Positions 35,479-43,488 of a stretch of DNA of 64,000 bases are shown here, one piece after another. Position 1 is the first letter of the stretch. Every line of letters starts with the position of its first letter. The DNA is from Actinoallomurus bryophytorum. GTDB lineage: Bacteria > Actinomycetota > Actinomycetes > Streptosporangiales > Streptosporangiaceae. The stretch lies in the NCBI RefSeq assembly GCF_006716425.1, contig NZ_VFOZ01000001.1:4464001-4528000 (forward strand), written 5' to 3'. The notes under the pieces were generated by a model. That model had not been told where the DNA came from. It searched no databases and saw nothing but the letters and a program-made list of their open reading frames with translations. The position numbers were made by a program, and so were the translations under genes.

Positions 35479-37146
35479 ATGGACATGCAGGACATCGAGG
35501 AGGGTCGCCGTCGCTGGCAGGAGCGCTTCGACGCTTCGCGCAAGCGGGAGGCCGACTTCACGACGCTGTCGGGCACGGAGGTCGAGCCGGTGTACGGACC
35601 GCCGGCCGCCGACCCCAGGTTCGAGCGCATCGGCTGGCCGGGGGAGTTCCCCTACACCCGTGGCCTGTACGCGACCGGCTACCGCGGGCGGTCCTGGACC
35701 ATCCGCCAGTTCGCCGGGTTCGGCAACGCGCGGCAGACCAACGAGCGCTACAAGATGATCCTCGCCGCCGGCGGCGGCGGGCTGTCGGTCGCCTTCGACA
35801 TGCCGACGCTGATGGGCCGCGACTCCGACGAGCCGAAGTCACTGGGCGAGGTCGGACACTGCGGCGTCGCGATCGACTCGGCCGCCGACATGGACGTGCT
35901 GTTCGACGGCATTCCGCTCGGCGACACCACGACGTCGATGACGATCTCGGGCCCGGCCGTGCCGATCTTCTGCATGTACCTCGTCGCGGCCGAGCGGCAG
36001 GGCACCGACATCCGCGGTCTGGACGGCACGCTGCAGACCGACATCTTCAAGGAGTACATCGCGCAGAAGGAGTGGCTGTTCGGGCCCGAGCCGCATCTGC
36101 GCCTCATCGGCGACCTGATGGAGTACTGCGCGGCCGAGATCCCGGCGTACAAGCCGCTCAGCGTGTCCGGCTACCACATCCGTGAGGCGGGCTCGACGGC
36201 CGCGCAGGAGCTCGCCTTCACGCTGGCCGACGGGTTCGGCTACGTCGAGCTCGGCCTGTCACGGGGACTCGACGTCAACGAGTTCGCGCCGGGCCTGTCG
36301 TTCTTCTTCGACTCCCACCTCGACTTCTTCGAGGAGATCGCCAAGTTCCGTGCCGCCCGCCGGATCTGGGCCCGCTGGCTGCGCGACGTCTACGGCGCGA
36401 CGTCGGACAGGGCCCAGTGGCTGCGCTTCCACACGCAGACCGCCGGGGTGTCGCTGACCGCGCAGCAGCCCGACAACAACGTCGTGCGCACCGCCGTGGA
36501 GGCGCTCGCCGCGGTCCTCGGCGGCACCAACTCCCTGCACACCAACGCACTGGACGAGGTGCTGGCGCTGCCGAGCCAGAAGGCCGCCGAGATCGCCCTG
36601 CGCACCCAGCAGGTGATCATGGAGGAGACCGGCGTGGTGAACGTCGTCGACCCCCTGGGCGGTTCCTGGTACGTCGAGGAGCTCACCGACCGCATCGAGG
36701 CCGAGGCCGAGAAGATCTTCGCGCGGATCAAGGACATGAGCCCGGACGGCACGATGACCGGCGGCATCCTGCGCGGCATCGAGGACGGCTGGTTCATGGC
36801 CGAGATCGCCGACGCCGCCTTCACGTACCAGAAGCAGCTCGAGAAGGGCGAGAAGAAGATCGTCGGGGTCAACGTCCACACGCAGAGCATCGAGGAGCCG
36901 CTGGAGATCCTGCGGGTCAGCCACGAGGTCGAGCGCGAGCAGAACCGCGTGCTCGCGGGCCGCCGTGCCGAGCGCGACCAGGCCACCGTCGACGCGGCGC
37001 TGGCCCGCATGACGGAGGTGGCCCGCACCGACGGCAACCTCATCCCCGCCATGCTCGACGCCGCACGCGCCGAGGCGACGCTGGGCGAGATCTGCGGCGC
37101 GCTCCGCGAGGAGTGGGGAAGCTACTCCGAGCCCGCCCGCTTCTGA
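35479..37146 (+). CDS. icmA: B12-dependent acyl-CoA mutase large subunit, isobutyryl-CoA mutase type
   Basis: About 555 residues, TIM-barrel subunit only; the C-terminal cobalamin domain of methylmalonyl-CoA mutase is missing, as in IcmA. Counted from the GTG at 35473, the two selectivity positions are F80 (TIRQFAGF) and Q198 (EYIAQKEW), matching IcmA and not the Tyr/Arg pair of methylmalonyl-CoA mutase. It should interconvert isobutyryl- and n-butyryl-CoA with a separate small B12 subunit, not found in the window. GGAGGA fits ATG 35479 better than the GTG. A perfect palindrome overlaps its promoter. Confidence 0.9.
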   Translation: MDMQDIEEGRRRWQERFDASRKREADFTTLSGTEVEPVYGPPAADPRFERIGWPGEFPYTRGLYATGYRGRSWTIRQFAGFGNARQTNERYKMILAAGGGGLSVAFDMPTLMGRDSDEPKSLGEVGHCGVAIDSAADMDVLFDGIPLGDTTTSMTISGPAVPIFCMYLVAAERQGTDIRGLDGTLQTDIFKEYIAQKEWLFGPEPHLRLIGDLMEYCAAEIPAYKPLSVSGYHIREAGSTAAQELAFTLADGFGYVELGLSRGLDVNEFAPGLSFFFDSHLDFFEEIAKFRAARRIWARWLRDVYGATSDRAQWLRFHTQTAGVSLTAQQPDNNVVRTAVEALAAVLGGTNSLHTNALDEVLALPSQKAAEIALRTQQVIMEETGVVNVVDPLGGSWYVEELTDRIEAEAEKIFARIKDMSPDGTMTGGILRGIEDGWFMAEIADAAFTYQKQLEKGEKKIVGVNVHTQSIEEPLEILRVSHEVEREQNRVLAGRRAERDQATVDAALARMTEVARTDGNLIPAMLDAARAEATLGEICGALREEWGSYSEPARF

Positions 37147-37456
37147 TCCGATCCCGCCCGCTTCTGACGCGAGCGGTCGTCTCGCCGGCAGGACGCCGTA
37201 GAACGACCGCCGTACGCCGAGACGCCCCCGCGAAGACCGCGCGGGGCGTCTCCGCGTTCGCGAGGTCGATCGCAGGGACCTCCAGGCGCCCGCCCGGCCG
37301 CCGCCGGGCTCCGTGTACGCCGGTACCCGCACGGCGCACCTCACCTGTCCCCACGACCCGGACCCGAGGCTCCCGGCGCGCGGGACAGGCGCGGCGCGGG
37401 TGGTTACCGGGTGGCCGCTCGTGCGCATTCGGCGGTGTATGCGGCAGGATGGATGC
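37147..37456. other. 310-base gap with a terminator hairpin
   Basis: The gap after the mutase holds GAGACGCCCC (37219-37228) paired with GGGGCGTCTC (37243-37252), a probable terminator, and flanking GCGGTCGT and ACGACCGC arms. The last 100 bases are presumably the promoter of the thioredoxin gene. No further gene is visible. Confidence 0.6.
37219..37252 (+). terminator. Hairpin downstream of the mutase gene
   Basis: A perfect 10-bp GC-rich stem encloses a 14-base loop that can pair further (CGCG with CGCG). It lies 73 bases past the mutase stop, on the transcribed strand, with no U-tract. Confidence 0.6.
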
Positions 37457-38386
37457 ATGACGTCACCGGACTTCTCGTTGCACGGCGCCATCGATCTGGG
37501 CGCCCGGCAGGCCGCGGCGAAGCGGGCGCAGGAGCGTCCCGCAGCCACGGGCGGTTCTTCTTCCGTCATCGACGTGACGGACGCCACGTTCAACGCCGAG
37601 GTCATCGACCGGTCGCGCGACGTCCCGGTGCTCGTCGACTTCTGGGCCGACTGGTGCCAGCCGTGCAAGCAACTCGGCCCGATCCTGGAGAAGCTCGCGA
37701 ACGAGGCGGCCGGCCGCTGGCTGCTCGCCAAGGTCGACATCGACGCGAACCCCGGTCTGGGCCAGCAGCTCAGCCGCATGGGCGTGCAGGGCATCCCGTT
37801 CGTCGCCGCCGTCGTGGCCGGCCAGATGCTGCCCGTGCTCAACGGCGCCGCGCCGGAGCCGCAGGTACGCCAGGTGCTGGACCAGCTCTTCGACGCCCTG
37901 CGCGAGCAGGGCCTGATGCCCGAGGGCGCCGACGCGGCCGAGACGGGTGACGGCGAGGCGCCGCAGCCGGCCGGCGACCCCGTACAGGACGAGGCGGAGG
38001 CCGCCCTGCAGCGGGGCGATCTCGACGCGGCCGCGGCCGCGTTCGGGAAGATCCTCGAGACGAAGCCGAACGACGGGTTCGCCAAGAGCGGTCTGGCCCT
38101 CGTCGAGCTGCAGCGCAGGGTCGAGGCGTACGACCCGCAGCAGGCACGCAAGGACGCCGCCGACCGGCCCGCCGACGCGGCCGCGCAGATCAGCGTCGCC
38201 GATCTCGACCTCGTCGAGGGACGGGTGGACGAGGCGTTCGACCGGCTCATCGGCGCGGTGCGGCGCACCTCCGGGGACGAGCGCGAGTCGGTGCGCAAGC
38301 ACCTCCTGGCGCTGTTCGAGGTGCTTCCGCCGGACGACCCCCGCGTGGGAAAGGCGCGCCGCAGACTCGCGTCCGCGCTGTTCTGA
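37457..38386 (+). CDS. Thioredoxin-fold protein with TPR region (CnoX/YbbN-like)
   Basis: A 309-residue cytosolic protein. Residues 38-145 are a thioredoxin domain with C67 and C70 in FWADWCQPCKQLGPILE; the glutamine between the cysteines is unusual compared with classical CGPC. The cis-proline is in QGIPFVAAV. Residues 160-305 are helical and TPR-like ('EAEAALQRGDLDAAAAAFGKIL', 'DLVEGRVDEAFDRLIGAV'), as in YbbN, which pairs redox with chaperone handover. The start is set at ATG 37457 from homology. Confidence 0.9.
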   Translation: MTSPDFSLHGAIDLGARQAAAKRAQERPAATGGSSSVIDVTDATFNAEVIDRSRDVPVLVDFWADWCQPCKQLGPILEKLANEAAGRWLLAKVDIDANPGLGQQLSRMGVQGIPFVAAVVAGQMLPVLNGAAPEPQVRQVLDQLFDALREQGLMPEGADAAETGDGEAPQPAGDPVQDEAEAALQRGDLDAAAAAFGKILETKPNDGFAKSGLALVELQRRVEAYDPQQARKDAADRPADAAAQISVADLDLVEGRVDEAFDRLIGAVRRTSGDERESVRKHLLALFEVLPPDDPRVGKARRRLASALF

Positions 38387-38413
38387 CCGGCACAGAGCGG
38401 GAATCATCCTGTT

Positions 38414-39046
38414 ATGGCCGGAGTCGTGACGGTCTCCGCGACGTTCGGCGCGGGGGGCAGTGTCATCGGCCCCGCCGTCGCCGAGCGTCTCGGCACGCCC
38501 TTCGTCGACCGTGCGATCCCCTACACGGTCGCGGCCGACATCGGGTGCACGCTGGAGGAGGCGCTCGCCCATGACGACCGGACCGAGCACGGCCTCGGCC
38601 GCATCCTGTCCAACGCCGCGCGGCTCCCGAACATCACCCTCGGCGGCGTGGACTCCTATCTGGCCCCACGGCATTTCGTGCCGGACGAGGAGTTCCTCGT
38701 CCGCACGGAGAAGGTGATCAAGGAGATCGCCGAGCACGGCGGCGGCGTCATCCTCGGCCGGGCCTCACAGCTGGTCCTCGCGGGCCATCCGGCCGCCCTG
38801 CACGTACGCCTCGACGGCCCGAGGAAGCGGCGTCTGGCGAACGCGGCCGAGTCCATGGATCTGTCCGCCGAGGACGCCGAGCGGCTCCTCGAGGACAACG
38901 ATCGGGCCCGCACGGCCTACGTGAAGCACTTTTATCGCGCCGACCCAGCCGACCCGGCGCTCTATGATCTGGTCATCGACAGTACGCGGCTGGCGGCGGC
39001 GGCCTGTGCCGACATCATCGTGACGGCCGCGCTCGCCATCCCCTAG
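38414..39046 (+). CDS. Cytidylate kinase-like family protein
   Basis: A 210-residue protein of the Cmk-like (AAA_26) group. The N-terminal nucleotide region reads VSATFGAGGSVIGPAVAERLG, so the P-loop lysine of true kinases is absent. 'GGGVILGRASQLVLAGHPAALHVRL' and 'YVKHFYRADPADPALYDLVIDS' are the other family landmarks. Such proteins are widespread in actinobacteria without a proven substrate. It lies 27 bases after the thioredoxin-TPR gene and 86 bases before malic enzyme. Confidence 0.85.
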   Translation: MAGVVTVSATFGAGGSVIGPAVAERLGTPFVDRAIPYTVAADIGCTLEEALAHDDRTEHGLGRILSNAARLPNITLGGVDSYLAPRHFVPDEEFLVRTEKVIKEIAEHGGGVILGRASQLVLAGHPAALHVRLDGPRKRRLANAAESMDLSAEDAERLLEDNDRARTAYVKHFYRADPADPALYDLVIDSTRLAAAACADIIVTAALAIP

Positions 39047-39132
39047 AAGACCAGCCCTGCGGGCCGGATGCTCCCTGGTGAGTGACACCATTACGGGCGG
39101 AGCCCCCCGGACCTGGCAAAGGAGCAGCTGAC

Positions 39133-40524
39133 GTGGCGACCGTGCCCAGCGTGTCCTACTCGATCACCGTACGCCTCGAGGTCGCGGCGGGCGGCCGTGC
39201 GGTGAGCCAGCTCACCGGGGAGGTGGAGCAGGCCGGTGGCATCGTCACGGCTCTGGACCTCACGCCCGCCGCGCATGACAGGCTCCGCATCGACGTCACC
39301 TGCGCCACACGCGACACCGAGCACGCCCAGGAGATCGTCGACGCGCTGGAGCGGGTCGACGGGGTGACGATCCACAAGGTCAGCGACCGGACGTTCCTGA
39401 TGCACCTCGGCGGCAAGATCGAGATGCAGTCGAAGGTGCCGCTGCGCAACCGCGACGAGCTGTCCATGGCCTACACCCCCGGTGTCGCGCGCGTCTCACT
39501 GGCGATCGCCCGCAACCCCGAAGACGTACGCCGCCTGACCGTCAAGCGCAACAGCGTCGCCGTGGTCACCGACGGCTCGGCCGTGCTCGGCCTGGGCAAC
39601 ATCGGGCCGGAGGCGGCGCTGCCGGTGATGGAGGGCAAGGCCGCGCTGTTCAAGCGGTTCGCCGGCATCGACGCCTGGCCGATCTGCCTGGACACCCAGG
39701 ACACCGACGAGCTGGTCCGTACGGTGCAGATCATCGCGCCGGCGTTCGGCGGCATCAACCTCGAGGACATCTCCGCGCCGCGCTGCTTCGAGGTCGAGCG
39801 GCGGCTGCGGGACCTGCTGGACATCCCGGTCTTCCACGACGACCAGCACGGCACCGCGATCGTCGTGCTGTCCGCGCTCACGAACGCCCTGCGCGTGGTC
39901 GGCAAAGACCTCGCCGACGTCCGCATCGCGATGGCCGGTGCCGGCGCCGCGGGCACCGCCGTGCTGAAGCTCCTGCTGCACGCCGGCGCCAAGCACGTCG
40001 TCGTCTGCGACTACCACGGCGCGGTCCACGGTGGCCGCGACGACCTCGACGAGTCGCTGCGCTGGATCGCCGACAACACCAACGCCGACGGCTACACCGG
40101 CGACCTGCACGGCGCGGTACGCGGGGCGGACGTCTTCATCGGCGTCTCGGCCCCCGGCATCCTCACCGGTGAGGACGTCGCCACGATGAACGAGGGCGCC
40201 GTGGTGTTCGCGCTGGCCAACCCCGACCCGGAGGTCGACCCGGCGGTGGCGCGTGAGCACGCCGCGGTGGTCGCCACGGGCCGCAGCGACTACCCCAACC
40301 AGATCAACAACGTGCTGGCCTTCCCGGGCGTCTTCCGCGGCCTGCTCGACGCGCAGAGCCGTACGGTCAGCCAGGACATGCTGCTCGCCGCCGCACGCGC
40401 CCTGGCGGCGGTCGTGACGGACGAGGAGCTCGGCCCGAACTACATCGTGCCGAGCGTCTTCCACCCGGACGTCTCCCACGCCGTCGCGGCGGCCGTGCAG
40501 AAGGCGGCGACCGCGTCGCGCTGA
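39133..40524 (+). CDS. NAD-dependent malic enzyme with N-terminal ACT domain
   Basis: A 463-residue enzyme starting at GTG after AAAGGAGC. Residues 5-80 form an ACT-like regulatory domain ('ITVRLEVAAGGRAVSQLTGEVEQAGG'). The catalytic part has the tyrosine in MAYTPGVARV, the lysine in LPVMEGKAALFK, the metal-binding EDISAPRCFEVERRL and DDQHGTAIV, and the NAD motif AGAGAAGTAVL. It decarboxylates malate to pyruvate. ACT-fused malic enzymes usually respond to an allosteric ligand. It ends before a bidirectional terminator. Confidence 0.94.
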   Translation: MATVPSVSYSITVRLEVAAGGRAVSQLTGEVEQAGGIVTALDLTPAAHDRLRIDVTCATRDTEHAQEIVDALERVDGVTIHKVSDRTFLMHLGGKIEMQSKVPLRNRDELSMAYTPGVARVSLAIARNPEDVRRLTVKRNSVAVVTDGSAVLGLGNIGPEAALPVMEGKAALFKRFAGIDAWPICLDTQDTDELVRTVQIIAPAFGGINLEDISAPRCFEVERRLRDLLDIPVFHDDQHGTAIVVLSALTNALRVVGKDLADVRIAMAGAGAAGTAVLKLLLHAGAKHVVVCDYHGAVHGGRDDLDESLRWIADNTNADGYTGDLHGAVRGADVFIGVSAPGILTGEDVATMNEGAVVFALANPDPEVDPAVAREHAAVVATGRSDYPNQINNVLAFPGVFRGLLDAQSRTVSQDMLLAAARALAAVVTDEELGPNYIVPSVFHPDVSHAVAAAVQKAATASR

Positions 40525-40533
40525 CGCCCTGGA

Positions 40534-40563
40534 GCCGCGCGGGCTCTTCGGAACCCGCGCGGC
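40534..40563. terminator. Perfect 10-bp bidirectional hairpin
   Basis: GCCGCGCGGG (40534-40543) pairs exactly with CCCGCGCGGC (40554-40563) over a 10-base loop, between the convergent malic enzyme and LPXTG-protein genes. Confidence 0.8.
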
Positions 40564-40569
40564 GGGCTC

Positions 40570-41232
40570 TTACTTCGCGTCGTCGAACATCTTGTCGCGG
40601 CGGCCCGGCCAGATGCGGCCGTACCAGAAGATGATCAGGCCGGTGAGCATGGCGGCGACGCCCGTCGCGATCCTGGCGATGATCATCCCGCTGTCCGGGC
40701 CGGTGTGCGGCAGCGCGTGGCCCGGGGCGTTGCGGACGCAGTGTGCCGTACGGTCCAGGCTCTTGACCGGGATGTTGTGCCACGTGACCGCGATGGTCGT
40801 CGCGTGGTCCTCCTTGACGGTCAGCGTGGACCTGCGCGTGGTGCCCGGCGCGATGCGGTCGGCCACGGAGATCGAGCCGTCCGTGGTGATCGCGTAGTCC
40901 TCCGTCCCGTCGCCGTGGTTGGTGACCGACACGAGCACGCTGCGGCCGGGGCACCGGACGGTGCCGATGGAGACCCGCAGCGGGGCGGCCGGCGTCACCG
41001 ACGGCGCCGTCACAGGCTTCTTGGTCGACCGGGTGGGGCTCGGCTTGTGCGTGGGCGTGCGGGACGGCTTGGCGGACCTGGAGGGGGAGACCGACGGGGA
41101 CACCGTGGTCTGGGGCGAAGGTGTGGCGCTCGTGAGCTGTGAGGGCGACGAGCTGTCCATCAGCATGGGGATCAGGATGAGCGCCCCGACGACCAAGAAA
41201 ATGGCCGCGATGGCGACCCTGGAAAGCTGCAT
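40570..41232 (-). CDS. LPXTG cell-wall-anchored protein
   Basis: A 220-residue surface protein. The N-terminus has a hydrophobic signal segment (residues 8-25). Residues 30-80 are a Ser/Thr/Pro-rich linker, and 85-165 a small beta-rich domain with two cysteines (VRCPG and AHCVR) that may form a disulphide. The C-terminus has the sortase motif LPHTG at 174-178, a membrane helix and a basic tail (GRRDK), the full sorting signal. No sortase lies in the window. Function of the domain is unknown. Confidence 0.85.
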   Translation of the reverse strand: MQLSRVAIAAIFLVVGALILIPMLMDSSSPSQLTSATPSPQTTVSPSVSPSRSAKPSRTPTHKPSPTRSTKKPVTAPSVTPAAPLRVSIGTVRCPGRSVLVSVTNHGDGTEDYAITTDGSISVADRIAPGTTRRSTLTVKEDHATTIAVTWHNIPVKSLDRTAHCVRNAPGHALPHTGPDSGMIIARIATGVAAMLTGLIIFWYGRIWPGRRDKMFDDAK

Positions 41233-41384
41233 CGGGGTCCTCCGGTGGTGGGGGGCACACCTGGGTGATCTAGTTTTTGATCTAGGCCCGTATTCTGCCG
41301 ATTACCCAGGCGCCAAGGGCACGTAACCGACGTACTCGGCCGCGTACTGTTCGCATGCGAGCTTCGGGACAGGATGATTGGGGC

Positions 41385-41960
41385 ATGGACGACGGGATAA
41401 TCGCGGGCAGGCTGCTCGTCGCGACGCCCCAGCTGGCCGATCCGAACTTCCGGCGCAGCGTCGTCCTTCTCGTGGAGCACGAGGAGGACGGCGGCACGCT
41501 CGGCGTGGTGCTCAACCGGCCGACCGAAGTACCCGTCGACCAGATACTCCCGCCCTGGTCAGAGTTGGTGACGGGCCCCTCCGTGGTGTTCCAGGGCGGC
41601 CCCGTCGCACTCGACAGCGCGCTGGCCCTGGCCCACGTCCCGGGCACCGACGAGCCCCTCGGGTGGCGGGCGCTCGGCGGCAGCCCGGCGGTCGCGCGGG
41701 TCGGGCTGGTCGACCTGGACGCGCCTCCGGAGCTGCTCGCCACCGAGCTCACGAAGCTGCGGGTTTTCGCCGGTTATGCCGGATGGGGGATTGGCCAGCT
41801 CCGGTCAGAGGTCGACGAGGGTGCCTGGTACGTCCTGCCGGCCGAGCCAGGGGATGCGTTCATGGACGATCCGGAGCGCCTTTGGCACGACGTTCTGCGA
41901 CGTCAGGGCGGCGATCTGGCATTCGTCGCGACCTTTCCCGAGGATCCGTCACTAAACTGA
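41385..41960 (+). CDS. YqgE/AlgH family protein
   Basis: A 191-residue protein from ATG 41385; an ATG at 41355 would add ten residues but has a TACTGT box only three bases upstream. It has the family landmarks GRLLVATPQLADPNFRRSV, 'GTLGVVLNRPTEVPV', 'VFQGGPV' and 'FAGYAGWGIGQLRSEV'. YqgE homologues are conserved but of unsettled function, linked to transcriptional control in some proteobacteria. It is four bases upstream of the DUF3039 gene. Confidence 0.93.
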   Translation: MDDGIIAGRLLVATPQLADPNFRRSVVLLVEHEEDGGTLGVVLNRPTEVPVDQILPPWSELVTGPSVVFQGGPVALDSALALAHVPGTDEPLGWRALGGSPAVARVGLVDLDAPPELLATELTKLRVFAGYAGWGIGQLRSEVDEGAWYVLPAEPGDAFMDDPERLWHDVLRRQGGDLAFVATFPEDPSLN

Positions 41961-41964
41961 GCCC

Positions 41965-42210
41965 GTGAGTACGAAGATCCTTCCTGAGAGTGACACCCGC
42001 CCTGATCTCTCCCACGGCGACGGTGGTCATGAGCGCTTCGCGCACTACGTGCAGAAGGACAAGATCATGGAGAGTGCCGTCAGCGGCACGCCCGTGATCG
42101 CGCTCTGCGGCAAAGTGTGGGTGCCCAACCGTGACCCCAAGAAGTACCCCGTCTGCCCGGAGTGCAAGGAGATCTACGAATCCATGTCCGGCGACGACAG
42201 CGACGAGTGA
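41965..42210 (+). CDS. DUF3039 domain-containing protein
   Basis: An 81-residue protein starting at GTG 41965. The DUF3039 core includes 'ERFAHYVQKDKIMESAVSGTPVIALCGKVWVP' in pieces and a CxxC in YPVCPECKEIYE, so it probably binds zinc. TAAACT six bases before the start, overlapping the YqgE stop, suggests a leaderless message from its own promoter. In many actinobacteria it sits next to a DEAD/DEAH helicase; here an M43 protease gene lies between them. Confidence 0.92.
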   Translation: MSTKILPESDTRPDLSHGDGGHERFAHYVQKDKIMESAVSGTPVIALCGKVWVPNRDPKKYPVCPECKEIYESMSGDDSDE

Positions 42211-42292
42211 CCGTCAAATCGGTGTGATGGACCCGCGCGTCGGGCGATCCTCGCGAGCCTGAGGGCTAGCCTCTCCGTCTCGGGGGGATCCA

Positions 42293-43252
42293 ATGAGGCG
42301 GAGAGTCCTGTCCGGGCTGTTCGGAGTCGTTCTGGCGTCGTGTGCGACGGTGCCCTCGAGCACTTGCGCACGCCCTGCGGGCGGCACGGCGTGCCTGCGT
42401 CACGCGTCGGCCGCAGTGGCCGGCCGGCCACGTGATCCGGACGCGCTGTCCTCGCCACAGGTCGGGGCGATGCTGCGCGACTTCACCTCGACGCTGCGCC
42501 GCAGATACGGCGTCGCCGGTGAGCGGCAGCTGGAGGCGAGCCGCCGCCTCGCGGGGCGACTCGTCGTGCCCGTGCGGTTCCACGTCGTCACCGACGGGCG
42601 TACCGGCCTGCTGAGCCGCGCCGTCATCGACCAGCAGCTGAACAACCTCAACGCCGCGTACGGGGGGACCACCGGAGGCGCCGACACGGGCGTGTCGTTC
42701 CGGCTCGTCGCCGCCGACGTCGTGACGAACCCGCGGTGGTTCGAGCGGCCGCACGACTACCAGTCCCAGCTGCTCGGCGCGCTCTCCCGCGGCGGTCCAG
42801 GCACCCTGAACCTCTACACCGCGTCGGTCGGCACGGACGTGCTCGGCTTCTCATCGTTCCCGCAGTGGTACCGCTCGCGGCCCACGACGGACGGCGTGGT
42901 GGTCGACTACCGGAGCGTGCCGGGAGGGCAGCTCGAGCACTTCAACCGCGGCTACACGGCCGTGCACGAGATCGGCCACTGGCTGGGCCTGTTCCACCCG
43001 TTCGAGAACGGCTGCCGGCCCCCCGGCGACGGCGTGGACGACACACCGTACGAGTCGCTGCCCACCCAGAACTGCCCGGCGGCCAAGGACACCTGCCCGC
43101 AGCCGGGCACCGATCCGGTGCACAACTTCATGGACTATGCGTGGGACACCTGCATGACGTCCTTCACGCCGGGCCAGGGCCTGCGCATCCGGGCGATGTG
43201 GGCCGCCTACCGTGCAGTTCAGGCCGGTCGCGCGGCGCGCCGGGCCCGTTAG
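42293..43252 (+). CDS. M43-type zinc metalloprotease lipoprotein
   Basis: A 319-residue exported protease. The signal ends in a lipobox LASC with C17, so it is probably a lipoprotein. Residues 80-310 form a pappalysin-like catalytic domain with HEIGHWLGLFH (the HExxHxxGxxH zinc motif) near 225 and a Met-turn NFMDY near 280. Cysteines in NGCRPPGDG, TQNCPAAKDTCPQ and DTCMTSF probably form disulphides. It may process envelope or extracellular proteins. It is inserted between DUF3039 and the helicase. Confidence 0.9.
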   Translation: MRRRVLSGLFGVVLASCATVPSSTCARPAGGTACLRHASAAVAGRPRDPDALSSPQVGAMLRDFTSTLRRRYGVAGERQLEASRRLAGRLVVPVRFHVVTDGRTGLLSRAVIDQQLNNLNAAYGGTTGGADTGVSFRLVAADVVTNPRWFERPHDYQSQLLGALSRGGPGTLNLYTASVGTDVLGFSSFPQWYRSRPTTDGVVVDYRSVPGGQLEHFNRGYTAVHEIGHWLGLFHPFENGCRPPGDGVDDTPYESLPTQNCPAAKDTCPQPGTDPVHNFMDYAWDTCMTSFTPGQGLRIRAMWAAYRAVQAGRAARRAR

Positions 43253-43278
43253 GAGGCCGCGCGGGCAGGACCGCGCTA

Positions 43279-43392
43279 CTGCGCGGTGTCCAGGCGGCGC
43301 CTGGCCGCGTCGTCGTCGGTCGACGGCCGAACCAGGCCGACCTCCTCCGCCTTGTCAGGCACCACCTGGACACCGCTCGCTACGCGCGCGCC
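43279..43392 (+). repeat. Copy of the 51-kb MITE core, without terminal repeats
   Basis: This stretch is an imperfect copy, in opposite orientation, of the central part of the element at 51028-51187. Shared blocks include CCAGGCGGCGCCT, GTCGTCGGTCG and CACCACCTGGAC. It carries its own inner inverted repeat (GTGTCCAGGCGG and CCACCTGGACAC). The GGGCGTGTC ends are missing. It occupies most of the gap between the M43 gene and the helicase. Confidence 0.7.
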
Positions 43393-43488
43393 GCCCGCGA
43401 CGGCCTCTAACACGAGCACCGCGGGTTCCTGTGGATCACGTCACGCTCGGCATGTCCTGTCAGTGCCTCCGGGTAGCCTCTTTTCACC

